From positions 2,542,001 through 2,606,000 of the forward strand of contig OZ253504.1 of the NCBI GenBank assembly GCA_965262235.1: DNA of 64,000 nucleotides. The letters run 5' to 3'. The translations under genes were made by a program, and so were the position numbers. Origin of the DNA: CATQGW01 sp965262235. Lineage in GTDB: Bacteria > Chloroflexota > Dehalococcoidia > Bin125. The notes under the pieces were generated by a model. The model was not told the DNA's origin. It ran no database searches and saw only the letters and a program-made list of their open reading frames with translations. Numbering within the stretch: position 1 is the stretch's first letter; each line of letters starts with the position of its first letter. This document shows, piece after piece, positions 34,490-43,157 of this stretch.

Positions 34490-35638
34490 ATGATGAGCGC
34501 CATGAAGATCGTCAGCATCGACACGTTTCCGATCATGGCTGGGCGGCCGCATTTGTTTGTGACCGTCACGACCGACGACGGAATTGTCGGCGTGGGGGAA
34601 TCCGGTCTCAGCTGGCAGGAGAGCGCGGTTGTCGCCTCGATCGAGCGCTTTGGCGGTCTGCTGATCGGCGAAGACGCGCTGCGCAGCGAGCATCTTTGGC
34701 AGCTGATGGCTCGCGCCGGTTTCTTCCCCGCCGACCTCGTCAACTCCGCCGCGATCTCGGCGATCGACCTGGCGCTCTGGGACATCAAGGGCAAGGCGCT
34801 CGGGCAGCCCGTCTACAACCTGCTGGGCGGACTCGTGCGCGAGCGGATCGCCTGTTACCCGCACAACGAGGGCGAGGACGACCCGGCGGAACTGGTCGAC
34901 AGCGTCCGCCAGACCGTGGACGAAGGCTGGCGCTTCGCCCGCTGGGGAATGCCGACGGGCGGCGAAGTATTCGACCCTGCAAGCGCCGTGCGCGCCGGCA
35001 TCCGCGCGCTGGAGGCGGTACGCGCCGAATTCGGCGACGAGCTCGAGCTCTGTGTCGACGTTCACACACGGCTCGACCCGCCCGAGGCGATCCGCTTCTG
35101 CCGCGCCGCTGAGGACGTCAGCCCCTTTTTCATCGAGGATGCGCTGCGCGCCGAGCGCCCCGAGGCATACGCGCTGTTGCGCAACAAGACGAGCGTGCCG
35201 ATCGCTGCGGGCGAGCAGTGGCACGGCAAGTGGGGCTTCCAGCTCGCGATTGAGCGCGAGCTGATCGACTATGCGCGGATCGACCTGTGCTTGGTCGGGG
35301 GCATGACGGAAGCACTCAAGATCGCGCGCTGGGCTGAAACGCACTGGATCCAGCTGGCCCCGCACAATCCCTTGGGTCCGGTTTCCTCGGCGGCTGGGGC
35401 ACACCTTTCGCTGGCCTCGACCAACGCCGGCGTGCTGGAGATGGCCAGTCCGCCGGGCTCCGGTCTCACTGATGTCTTCCCCGTCCAGACGCCGTTTGCC
35501 GAAGGCCACGCCTTGCCGACCGATCGTCCCGGTTGGGGGATCGAGTTCGACCCCGAGGCGGCGCGCCGCTATCCGGAGCCGCCGTCGGGTTTCGCGCCGA
35601 TCCTGCGACGGCGCGACGGCGCCTTCACGAATTGGTAG
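34490..35638 (+). CDS. Enolase-superfamily dehydratase (mandelate racemase type)
   Basis: 382 residues, mandelate racemase/galactonate dehydratase subgroup. Magnesium ligands are Asp190 (CVDVHTR), Glu226 (FIEDAL) and Glu252 (GEQWH), with His192 immediately after the first ligand and a His in LAPHNPLGP as likely catalytic base. Members dehydrate sugar acids such as galactonate. Which acid is used cannot be said. The N-terminal capping domain (1-125) looks normal. ATG 34490 is preceded by no strong SD; ATG 34502 is an alternative start. It is followed by tRNA-Pro. Confidence 0.9.
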   Translation: MMSAMKIVSIDTFPIMAGRPHLFVTVTTDDGIVGVGESGLSWQESAVVASIERFGGLLIGEDALRSEHLWQLMARAGFFPADLVNSAAISAIDLALWDIKGKALGQPVYNLLGGLVRERIACYPHNEGEDDPAELVDSVRQTVDEGWRFARWGMPTGGEVFDPASAVRAGIRALEAVRAEFGDELELCVDVHTRLDPPEAIRFCRAAEDVSPFFIEDALRAERPEAYALLRNKTSVPIAAGEQWHGKWGFQLAIERELIDYARIDLCLVGGMTEALKIARWAETHWIQLAPHNPLGPVSSAAGAHLSLASTNAGVLEMASPPGSGLTDVFPVQTPFAEGHALPTDRPGWGIEFDPEAARRYPEPPSGFAPILRRRDGAFTNW

Positions 35639-35676
35639 TCAGCCGAACTCCCGCATAGACTCAGAGCACGGTACGT

Positions 35677-35754
<78 letters not shown>

Positions 35755-35773
35755 CCACTCTGTCAGCGCCGCG

Positions 35774-37063
35774 CTAGTCCCCCTCCGCCACCCGGATCTG
35801 GGGCGTCGGCATCCTCCGCGCGGCCTGCTCGGCCAGCGGCTGTCGGATGCGGGACGCGACCAGGAAGACCAGCATCGACGCGCCTGCGCAGCCTGCGTAG
35901 AGCAGCAGCGCCCAGTCGTATTCGCCGGTGCGGTCGAAGATTTCCCCTGCGATGATCGGCGAGGTGAAGATGCCGATCGTCTGGAACATGAACGCCGTAC
36001 CCATGATCGTGGCGAAGTTGCGCAGCCCGAAGGCGCGCGAGAAGATCAGCGCTTCGAGCGGCGGGCCCGCGGAGCCGCCGAGGATGTAGAGCGGGATGTG
36101 CGCGGCCACGCCGCCGATCGAGCCGCCCGTGAACCACAGCGCGAGCATCGACAGCGCGACCATTGCCGCGCAGCAGACGGCTGCCAGCTCGGGCCGTGGA
36201 AAGCGCTCGAGTTGCCTCCCCGCCGTGAGCAGCCAGACGGCGGAGCCGCCCGCCGTAATCGCCACCAGCGTCGCCGACCAGCCCACGGAGTAGTCGACCG
36301 ATCGGTAATAGGGCACGGCCTGAGACAGCCAGCCGAACAGCACGAAGTAGAACAGCATCAGCCCCAGCACGAGGCACCAGAACAGCGGGTGCCGCAGCGC
36401 CTCGCGGGCCGTAACGCCCACGGCGGTCACCAGCGCCCCGGTCGGCCGCCCCGCCCGACCGTGGTCGAACTCTGAGTGACCTGACGGCGGGTGATCGCGC
36501 ACCAGCGTGAAGGTCACCGCGTAGGCGCCGAGGACGAAGATCCCCGAGTAGAGGAACGCGTCCTCCCAGCCCAGCCTCGAGATGATCAGCTGGATGATCG
36601 GCAGCATCACCAGCTGCCCCATCCACAGCGATGCGCCAATCATGCTGACCGCGATCCCACGGTGGCGGTCGAACCAGCGCACCGCGATCGCCTGCGCCGG
36701 CATGTATGCGATGCAGCCCAGCGACAGCGAATTGAGCACCAGATAGGCGTACCACTGCCATAGCTCCGTCATGAACGCCAGCAGCAAGAAGCTGAGCGCG
36801 CAGAGCGGCGCGCACAGCACGATCAGCCGTCGCGGGCCGACGTGGTCGATCAGCCAGCCGATCATCGGCGCGGCGATCCCGACGGAGCCAACGACCACTG
36901 AAAAGCCGAGCGACACCTGCGCGCGGCTCCAGCCGAACCGGTTCTCCAGCGGCTCGACATACGCCCCGAACGAACCAAACGAGACGCCTTCGGCGACGAT
37001 CATCGCGATCACCATGCCGGTGAGCACCCACCAGCCGGAGTAAATGCCCCGCACACGCAACAT
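35774..37063 (-). CDS. MFS transporter (organic-anion type)
   Basis: 429 residues with 12 predicted membrane helices and a central loop near 200-225 (SGHSEFDHGRAGRPTG). The N-terminal half has GWLIDHVGPRRLI between helices 2 and 3, the MFS motif, and the pattern of YSGWWVLTGM and GGSAGPPLEALIFSR is that of the oxalate/formate-type and monocarboxylate-like porters. Uptake or efflux of an organic acid would suit the surrounding acid-degrading genes. It is in the inner membrane. It is convergent with the tRNA. Confidence 0.88.
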   Translation of the reverse strand: MLRVRGIYSGWWVLTGMVIAMIVAEGVSFGSFGAYVEPLENRFGWSRAQVSLGFSVVVGSVGIAAPMIGWLIDHVGPRRLIVLCAPLCALSFLLLAFMTELWQWYAYLVLNSLSLGCIAYMPAQAIAVRWFDRHRGIAVSMIGASLWMGQLVMLPIIQLIISRLGWEDAFLYSGIFVLGAYAVTFTLVRDHPPSGHSEFDHGRAGRPTGALVTAVGVTAREALRHPLFWCLVLGLMLFYFVLFGWLSQAVPYYRSVDYSVGWSATLVAITAGGSAVWLLTAGRQLERFPRPELAAVCCAAMVALSMLALWFTGGSIGGVAAHIPLYILGGSAGPPLEALIFSRAFGLRNFATIMGTAFMFQTIGIFTSPIIAGEIFDRTGEYDWALLLYAGCAGASMLVFLVASRIRQPLAEQAARRMPTPQIRVAEGD

Positions 37064-37329
37064 GCGGCGACGCTACTGCATCGCCCCGGCGGCCCCACCC
37101 GTCGCGCACGTCGCGAAGCGACTGACGGGGCGCTCCCAGGGCGCCACACTGAGCATCACTTTCGAGGCACCCCCGAGGCGCAATGAACAAAGTCAACCGC
37201 AGCTGAACACGCCGACCAGATACCGGCCCGCCCACCCCACGTGTTCGCAACATTCCTGACCAACCGCTCCGCAACCCCCGGGCTCAGCCCGCGCCCTACC
37301 CTCCAAGCACTGAGACAGGAGCTCCCACC

Positions 37330-39246
37330 ATGTCAGTCGAGCGCATCGAAATTGTTGAACGATCCGCCTATGCCGATGGACAGTCGTTCGGCGACACCGG
37401 CCCCTACGACCTGATCCGCGCCCGGCTGCACTACGCGGTCGACCCGGAGTCATCGGACTGCCAACCGATCAACGACCTGCAGCTTGCGCCGCTCGGCGGC
37501 GACGGCTGTGTGCGCTTCGCCGGCGAGCTCGTGCTGCTGCGCCCAGCCGACCCGGCCCGCGCCAACGGGGCGCTGCTGGTCGACGTGCCCAACCGGGGCC
37601 GACCGGTCGCACCCGGCGTCTTCAATCGCTCGCCACGCGAACAGGCAGTCGCCGATCCGCTGCATCCCGGCGACGGCTTCCTGATGCGCCACGGCTTCGC
37701 GGTCGCCGAAGTCGCCTGGCAGTGGAACACGCCCACCGCGCCGACCCTGCTCAGGTTCGACGCGCCCGAGCCCGAGGGCGATCTGGACGGCCACGCCTCC
37801 GCCGATGTCCGCCCCAACAAGAGCGCCGCTTCCTGGCCGATCAGCCACCTCGGCCAGCCCGGCTACCCCGCCGCCGACACCGATGACCCGACGGCGCGTC
37901 TCTACGTGCGCGACTACGAGGATCAGGAGTCGACCGAGATCCCGCGCGAGCAGTGGCGCTTCGCCGAGCTCGGCGCCGACGGCGTTGAGCGCCCCAGCGC
38001 CCACCACGTCCTGCTCGACGGCGGCCTCGAGCCCGGCCGCATCTACGAGGTGACGTACCGCAGCGAGCGCGCGCCGGTTGTCGGCGCCGGCCTGCTCGCC
38101 TTCCGCGACGCGGCCCGCTTCCTGCGCTATTGGGAGCAGCCGGTCGAGCGCGTGATCGGCCACGGCGTCTCGCAAAGCGGCCGCTTCCTGCGCCACCTGC
38201 TCTACCTCGGCCTGAACCGAGACCCCGACAACGGCAGTCGCGTCTTCGATGGCATGCACATCCACGTCGCGGGCGGCATCCGCGGCGAGTTCAACCACCG
38301 CTACGCGCAGACCTCACAGCTGTTCGCGGCTTCGTTCGCGCACCTCTTCCCGTTCACCGACACGATCACGACCGACCCGCTCACCGGGCAGCGCGACGGC
38401 GTGCTCAAGCGCAGCGACGAGCAGGGCGTCACCCCGCGGATCGTCGCGACCAACACCTCATGGGAATACTGGCGCGGCGACGCTTCGCTGCTGCGGATCG
38501 ATCCGCTCGGTCCCGACGGCCCGCGCGACCTGCCCGAGCATCCGCTGGTGCGTCACTACCACCTCAGCGGCACGCAGCACGGCTCCGGCGCGCTCCCGCA
38601 GACCGACACGTTCGAGATCGGCGAGGAGCGCGGCGGGCACGGCTTCAACGTCGTCGACTACTCGCCGCTGACCCGCGCCGCGCTCGTCCACCTCGACCGC
38701 TGGATCGCCGACGGCACCGAGCCCCCGCCGTCGGCCCACCCGCGCATCGGCGACGGCACCGCCGTCAGCCGGCCCAAAGTGCTGAAGCACTTCGCGGCGA
38801 GCGGTCCGGTCACGCTCGACCCCGAGCGACTCTCCAGAGTCCGCACTATCGACCTCGGTCCCGACGCAGCCAGGGGCGTCGGCCGCTATCCCTCCCGTGA
38901 GGGCGCTGAGTATCCCGCGTACGTCTCGGCGATCAACGCCGACGGCAACGAACTCGCCGGCGTCCGCCTGCCCGACATCAGCTCGCCCGTCGCCACCCAC
39001 ACCGGCTGGAATCCCCGTCACGAAAGCAACGGAGCCCCCGGCCTCGCCTCCCACTTCGTCGGCATCAGCCACTTCTGGTCCCCTGAGGAGATCACCCGCC
39101 GCTACCCCACGCGCGACGCCTACGAGCAGTGCGTCAGCGCTGATGCTCAGATCCTCGTCGAGTCAGCCCGCATCCTGCCCGAGGACGAATCACTGGCGAT
39201 CGCCAACGCGATGGCCCGCTACGACGCCGCGATGTCGGACCAGTGA
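37330..39246 (+). CDS. Large alpha/beta hydrolase-domain protein (Abhydrolase_10 type)
   Basis: 638 residues. The nucleophile segment is VIGHGVSQSGRFLRHLLY (Ser about residue 280), followed by HIHVAGGIRGEFNHRY, and the C-terminal part has SPLTRAALVHLDRWI. This is the layout of the large alpha/beta hydrolase-domain family (about 600 residues) common in terpenoid- and steroid-degrading bacteria; substrates are not established. There is no signal peptide. AGGAG is 10 bases upstream of the ATG. Complete, with no interruption. Confidence 0.85.
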   Translation: MSVERIEIVERSAYADGQSFGDTGPYDLIRARLHYAVDPESSDCQPINDLQLAPLGGDGCVRFAGELVLLRPADPARANGALLVDVPNRGRPVAPGVFNRSPREQAVADPLHPGDGFLMRHGFAVAEVAWQWNTPTAPTLLRFDAPEPEGDLDGHASADVRPNKSAASWPISHLGQPGYPAADTDDPTARLYVRDYEDQESTEIPREQWRFAELGADGVERPSAHHVLLDGGLEPGRIYEVTYRSERAPVVGAGLLAFRDAARFLRYWEQPVERVIGHGVSQSGRFLRHLLYLGLNRDPDNGSRVFDGMHIHVAGGIRGEFNHRYAQTSQLFAASFAHLFPFTDTITTDPLTGQRDGVLKRSDEQGVTPRIVATNTSWEYWRGDASLLRIDPLGPDGPRDLPEHPLVRHYHLSGTQHGSGALPQTDTFEIGEERGGHGFNVVDYSPLTRAALVHLDRWIADGTEPPPSAHPRIGDGTAVSRPKVLKHFAASGPVTLDPERLSRVRTIDLGPDAARGVGRYPSREGAEYPAYVSAINADGNELAGVRLPDISSPVATHTGWNPRHESNGAPGLASHFVGISHFWSPEEITRRYPTRDAYEQCVSADAQILVESARILPEDESLAIANAMARYDAAMSDQ

Positions 39247-39288
39247 ATCGCCGCTGAGCGGCTATCATGCACTGGAACGGAGCACAGC

Positions 39289-40452
39289 ATGGTTACCAAG
39301 ACTGAGTCGGTGAGCCTTTCGCACGAGCGTCACCTTGAGTGGCAGGAGACAGAGATCGCCTGGCCGCGCGAGCGTGAACTGCCCGAAGTCACCCGCCCGC
39401 TGCCCGTTGGGACACGGGTGATCTCGGCCGACAGCCACTGGCTCGAACCGGACCGCTTCGTTGACCTGATGCCCGCCAAGTATCGCGACCGGGCCCCGCG
39501 CGGCTCGTTCTCCGAGCGCGGCTATCACTTCGAAGTGGACGGCGCGACCACCGACAACCCCGCCCTGCCGAGCAATATGGTCGAGGGCCGGGCGGGCATG
39601 TGGGACCCGCACATCCGCGCCGACGAGATCAGCCGCGAGGGCGTCGACCAGGAAATCCTTTTCCCACAGCGCATGCTCGGCATCATCCGGCACAAGGACT
39701 TCGACTACATCCAGGCCTGCATGGATGCGTACAACCAGCTGATCTCCGACTTCTGCGCGCAGGAGCCGAATCGCTTCCACGGCCTCGCGCTGCTGAATTA
39801 CTGGAACCCCGAGGCCACGAAGGACGAGCTGGACAAGATCAAGGCGCTGGGCTTCAAGGGCCTGCTGATGCCTTCGCTGCCGCCGCCGCACACACGGACT
39901 TACTACAACGCCCGCGCGCTGGAGCCGATGTGGGCCGCGATCGGCGAGTCGGGCCTGCCGCTCTCGTTCCATGTGGGCGAGACGTTCGATGCGCGCGGCC
40001 AGGGCGGCCTCGCGACGACGATCGTGGTCGCCTTCGAGCCGTTCCGCCGATTGTTCGCGCTGCTCGCGTTCGCGGGCATCTTCGAGCGCAATCCGGGCCT
40101 GAAGGTCGTCTTCACCGAGGGCGGGATCGCCTGGGTGCCTTCCTGCCTGTTCGACTCCGACCGCGTCTACGCCTCGTTCGAGTCGGAGATGACGCCAAAG
40201 CTCGCCAACCCGCCGAGCTACTACTGGCACAACAACTGCTACGCGACCTTCATCGAGGACCCTTCGGGTCTGCGCCAGCTGGACCTGATCGGTCACGAGC
40301 GCGTGCTCTGGGGCAGCGACTACCCGCACCCCGAGAGCACCGTCGGCTACACCCAGCGATCGCTCTGGGACATCGTCGACGCCTGCGAAACCACCGAGCA
40401 GGCCCAGGCCATTATCGGCGGCAACGCGGCGAAGGTCTGGGGGCTGGACTGA
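39289..40452 (+). CDS. Amidohydrolase-2 family metal-dependent hydrolase
   Basis: 387 residues. The metal-binding DSHWLEP motif lies at about 47-53, followed by a FHVGE (central His), an invariant EGG in the barrel and GSDYPHPE near the end (catalytic Asp). This family includes decarboxylases and hydrolases such as 2-amino-3-carboxymuconate decarboxylase. The N-terminal 40 residues are an extension without family match. TATCAT at 39263-39268 may be the -10 box. It is followed 22 bases later by the PIN pair. Confidence 0.88.
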   Translation: MVTKTESVSLSHERHLEWQETEIAWPRERELPEVTRPLPVGTRVISADSHWLEPDRFVDLMPAKYRDRAPRGSFSERGYHFEVDGATTDNPALPSNMVEGRAGMWDPHIRADEISREGVDQEILFPQRMLGIIRHKDFDYIQACMDAYNQLISDFCAQEPNRFHGLALLNYWNPEATKDELDKIKALGFKGLLMPSLPPPHTRTYYNARALEPMWAAIGESGLPLSFHVGETFDARGQGGLATTIVVAFEPFRRLFALLAFAGIFERNPGLKVVFTEGGIAWVPSCLFDSDRVYASFESEMTPKLANPPSYYWHNNCYATFIEDPSGLRQLDLIGHERVLWGSDYPHPESTVGYTQRSLWDIVDACETTEQAQAIIGGNAAKVWGLD

Positions 40453-40474
40453 CATTCGCGATCGAGGCATAGCC

Positions 40475-40915
40475 GTGGACGAGGTTGACGTCACGAAGGG
40501 GGAAAACCGGGTCTGGTTTGGGCCCCTGTGCGTGGCGCGAATTGACGACGGTCGATGCCAGATCGAGGTACGCGACGATGCCGGGCGGACGCATCCGGTT
40601 GAAGTGCCCGATTACCTGATCGAGATGGTGCGTGGCGCGCTAGGCAAGTGCGTGCAGATCAGCTGCATGGAGACCAAGGACGACGACGGCAATCTGAAGG
40701 CCACGGCCTATTTCCTACGCCTGCTGACGCCCGGTGAGATCGGCCCACTCCTACCGACGAAGTCGTGGCGCGAACGCGCGATCGAGCAGGGTATTGACCC
40801 GGATGATCCCCCGAATATTTTGCCCGCCGTCGCAGCGATGCTCCCGACCCGCGACGATGCCGTGAGGTTCGGCCGAGAACTGGAGAAGCTGCGCGGTCGG
40901 AAGATCTTTGACTGA
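40475..40915 (+). CDS. Hypothetical protein, possible antitoxin for the PIN gene
   Basis: 146 residues, GTG start. It has a strand-rich N-terminus (VWFGPLCVARIDDGRCQIEVRDDAG) and two later helices (ERAIEQGID, AVRFGRELEKLRG). It overlaps the PIN gene by 8 bases, as in many toxin-antitoxin pairs, but it is longer than a typical VapB and has no AbrB, RHH or Phd motif. It could be the antitoxin or an unrelated coupled gene. Confidence 0.5.
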   Translation: MDEVDVTKGENRVWFGPLCVARIDDGRCQIEVRDDAGRTHPVEVPDYLIEMVRGALGKCVQISCMETKDDDGNLKATAYFLRLLTPGEIGPLLPTKSWRERAIEQGIDPDDPPNILPAVAAMLPTRDDAVRFGRELEKLRGRKIFD

Positions 40916-41396
40916 CGATCCGATCTCGGCGCAAGCTGCGTCACTGGACACGAGCGTCTTCCGACTGCTGGTTCACGCACGGAGCGATGATCCCGACTAT
41001 CGCCCGCTGACCCGGCGCCGCGCGCTCCAGCTGACGTACTTCGTCGACGCCGAGCTGCGCGCCGTTCGGTGGGACACCGACGATGCCGATCCTGCGCGCG
41101 CCCTGCGCACCCGTTGCACAACAACGGGACCTCCGGACGAGCGAACGAAAGATGCGTTCGTGCGGGCCAAGCGCGCCTTCGACTCGCTTGGATTCTCGCA
41201 GGCGCAGCGAAATCACACTGACCTGTGGATCGTGGCACAGACAGCCCAGAGTCGCCTTGCCCTCATCACTCACGACAGGTCGATGGTTCGGATCGCGCAC
41301 GCGCTCGGTGTGGAGACACTCACGTTGCTCCCTGACATTGAGCAGCAGTTGGCCGACGATCGGCGGCGCCTGGCGGAGCTTGCGCGCGACGCCTAG
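40908..41396 (+). CDS. PIN-domain protein
   Basis: 162 residues from a TTG start (40908). The four acidic PIN positions are visible: Asp14 (SLDTSVF), Glu (DAELRAV), Asp in HTDLWIVAQ and Asp in THDRSMV. It would be a Mg-dependent ribonuclease. The overlap with the upstream gene and the extra C-terminal helix (ALGVETLTLLPDIEQQLADD) are consistent with a coupled pair. The stop TAG shares bases with the stop of the truncated CaiB on the minus strand. Confidence 0.65.
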   Translation: MTDDPISAQAASLDTSVFRLLVHARSDDPDYRPLTRRRALQLTYFVDAELRAVRWDTDDADPARALRTRCTTTGPPDERTKDAFVRAKRAFDSLGFSQAQRNHTDLWIVAQTAQSRLALITHDRSMVRIAHALGVETLTLLPDIEQQLADDRRRLAELARDA

Positions 41397-41505
41397 ATCA
41401 GGCCGGCGCCCGACAGCTCTTCGAGCTGCTCGCCTCTGAGGCCGAGTTCTGCGCTCGGCACCTCCCGCGTGTGCTCGCCGAGCAGGGGCGCGCTCCCACG
41501 GAACT
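41393..41505 (-). pseudogene. Truncated 3' duplicate of a CaiB gene
   Basis: Minus-strand reading gives ...RAPLLGEHTREVPSAELGLRGEQLEELSGAGLI-stop. This matches the C-terminus of the CaiB protein at 41702 (RAPLLGEHTHDVLSAELGLSADQLEELSGAGVI) but no more of the gene is present. Homology ends near 41505 where the inverted-repeat cluster begins. It looks like a leftover of a duplication. Confidence 0.8.
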
Positions 41506-41538
41506 CATCACACTGTCGAACTCACAGTGGTTGTTCGC

Positions 41539-41690
41539 CTGTCACATCTGGAAGACAACGAACCTTGTCTGCCAGATCGTCGCCGAAGTGACAGACAAAT
41601 CTCTTTGCCTTGAATGTATGACAAGTGAACCGGCTTGCCTGTCACCCTCGAGCCGATGTGGAAGACAAACTCGCTTGTCTCTCAGGTATG
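41539..41690. repeat. Cluster of small degenerate inverted repeats
   Basis: Four units share arms AGACAA and TTG(T/C)CT: 41553-41570 (AGACAA, 6-base loop, TTGTCT), 41593-41610 (AGACAA, 6 bases, TTGCCT), 41619-41640 (TGACAA, 10-base loop, TTGCCT) and 41663-41680 (AGACAA, 6 bases, TTGTCT). Flanks repeat TGTCA and TGACAG, and GTATGACA occurs twice. Spacing is irregular and no T-run follows. The cluster sits exactly between a CaiB gene and its truncated copy. Confidence 0.7.
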
Positions 41691-41701
41691 ACAGGCAACG
41701 A

Positions 41702-42886
41702 TCAGATCACGCCGGCGCCCGACAGCTCCTCGAGCTGATCGGCGCTGAGGCCGAGCTCTGCGCTCAGCACGTCGTGGGTGTGCTCGCCGAGCAGGGGGGC
41801 GCGCTGGTGGACGGCGGGTGACTCTGAGAGCCTGATCGGGCAGCCGAGCAGCGTCATCGGACCGCGATCGGGGTGCTCGATATCGACTAGCATCCCGCGC
41901 TCGCGCATGTGCTCGTTGTTGAAGACCTCCCCGCTGTCGAGCACTGGTCCGGTCGGCACGCCGGCTGCGCCGAGGATCTCCATCACCTCGAACTTGGTGT
42001 GCTGCAGCGTCCAGGCTTCAATCGCCTCGCGCAGGTCGGCGCTGCCGTCGCGCGAGAAGCTGCGTGGGTCGTGCGATTCGAGCAGGTCATTGCGACCGAT
42101 CGCCCCGAGCAGCGCAGCCCACATGCGACCGTTCGCGACTACCACCCAGACCCAGTCACAGCGAGCGCCCGGCTTGCAGGGGAACAGACCGGTCGGAGAC
42201 GTTTGACCGTCGCCGTAGGGCGGCACCGGGTCGCCGAACACTTCGCGACGCGTCATTGGGACGCGCGTGTAGTTCGTCACCGCTTCCTGCATCGAGAGCT
42301 CGACCTGTTGGCCCACCCCGTCGCGCTGACGCTGCCAGAGCGCCGCCAGCATGCCGATTGCGGCCTGCACGCCCGTGCCGGTGTCGCCCATCGTCGGCCC
42401 CGGTTTGAGCGGCAGCGTGTCCGCGGTCCCGGTCAACGACATCGCGCCGCCGGTCGCCTGCGCGATCATGTCGAACGACTTCGTGTGGGCCCACGGCCCG
42501 GTCGTTCCGAAGCCCTTGACGGTGCAGTAGATCAGCTGGGGGTGCAGCTCCTTGAGCACGTCGTAGCCGACTCCCAGCCGTTCCATCGTGCCCAGCGTGA
42601 AGTTCTCCACCACGATGTCGAAGTTCGGCACGAGTCGCAGGAACAGCTCGCGACCGGCGTCCGACTTGAGGTCGATCGTGACCGATTTCTTGTTGTTGTT
42701 GAGCGTGATGAAGTAGGTCGAGTCGACGCCGTCGTCACCGCGCAGCCCCCGCCCCGGTTCGCCGCGTCCGGGCGGCTCGACCTTCACAATGTCCGCCCCC
42801 AGCCAGCCCAACGCCTGCGTCGAGGAGGTCCCCGCCTCGTATTGCGTCAGGTCAAGAATCCGAACATCCGCCAGCGCACGGTCCAT
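41702..42886 (-). CDS. CaiB/BaiF CoA-transferase, single-domain
   Basis: 394 residues, class III CoA-transferase, expected to form an intertwined homodimer. The catalytic Asp is Asp168 (GPTMGDTGTGVQAA), 24 residues before the DGVG turn. The N-terminal ILDLTQYEAGTSSTQALGWLGADIVKVE and the NNKKSVTIDLKS segments are typical. Unlike the two-part CaiB proteins here, it keeps the Asp in a single chain. Start ATG 42886 follows AAGGAG at six bases; an earlier TTG is less likely. The acid pair is unknown. Confidence 0.9.
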   Translation of the reverse strand: MDRALADVRILDLTQYEAGTSSTQALGWLGADIVKVEPPGRGEPGRGLRGDDGVDSTYFITLNNNKKSVTIDLKSDAGRELFLRLVPNFDIVVENFTLGTMERLGVGYDVLKELHPQLIYCTVKGFGTTGPWAHTKSFDMIAQATGGAMSLTGTADTLPLKPGPTMGDTGTGVQAAIGMLAALWQRQRDGVGQQVELSMQEAVTNYTRVPMTRREVFGDPVPPYGDGQTSPTGLFPCKPGARCDWVWVVVANGRMWAALLGAIGRNDLLESHDPRSFSRDGSADLREAIEAWTLQHTKFEVMEILGAAGVPTGPVLDSGEVFNNEHMRERGMLVDIEHPDRGPMTLLGCPIRLSESPAVHQRAPLLGEHTHDVLSAELGLSADQLEELSGAGVI

Positions 42887-42940
42887 CAGCAGCTCCTTCA
42901 AGTGGTTTAATCGAGGGTAGCGATCCCGAGCGGGCGAGCG

Positions 42941-43138
42941 TCAGTCGCTGACCTCTTCGAAGGAGAAAGACCGGACGCCGATGCGCTCGCTGGCGTGTTC
43001 GAGGGTGATCGCGCAGAGTCGGCCGCCGGAGTCGAACTCAAGCAGCGTTTGCTCGTCAAGGTCGCGGGATTCCTCAATCGGCTCGGCGCACAGCTCGAGG
43101 TAGAGCGTGTCCGTGTCGGCGAAGTAAGTGACCTTCAT
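42941..43138 (-). CDS. DUF2283 domain protein
   Basis: 65 residues (MKVTYFADTDTLYLEL... to SFEEVSD), matching the small DUF2283 family, which is often found beside toxin-antitoxin or defence genes. The pattern is YxxxxDxLyl, then E(T/S)RDLDEQTLLEFD and ITLEHAS. It lies 19 bases after the methylase gene on the same strand, so it may be its last operon gene. A longer frame to 43258 overlaps the methylase and is unlikely. Confidence 0.7.
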   Translation of the reverse strand: MKVTYFADTDTLYLELCAEPIEESRDLDEQTLLEFDSGGRLCAITLEHASERIGVRSFSFEEVSD

Positions 43139-43157
43139 GGCGTGGAATTCGTTGGCG

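Noticed and set aside
41539..41690. CRISPR array
   Set aside because: The repeats are palindromic, degenerate and irregularly spaced, with no constant spacer length and no cas genes. No other stretch of the window looks like a CRISPR array.
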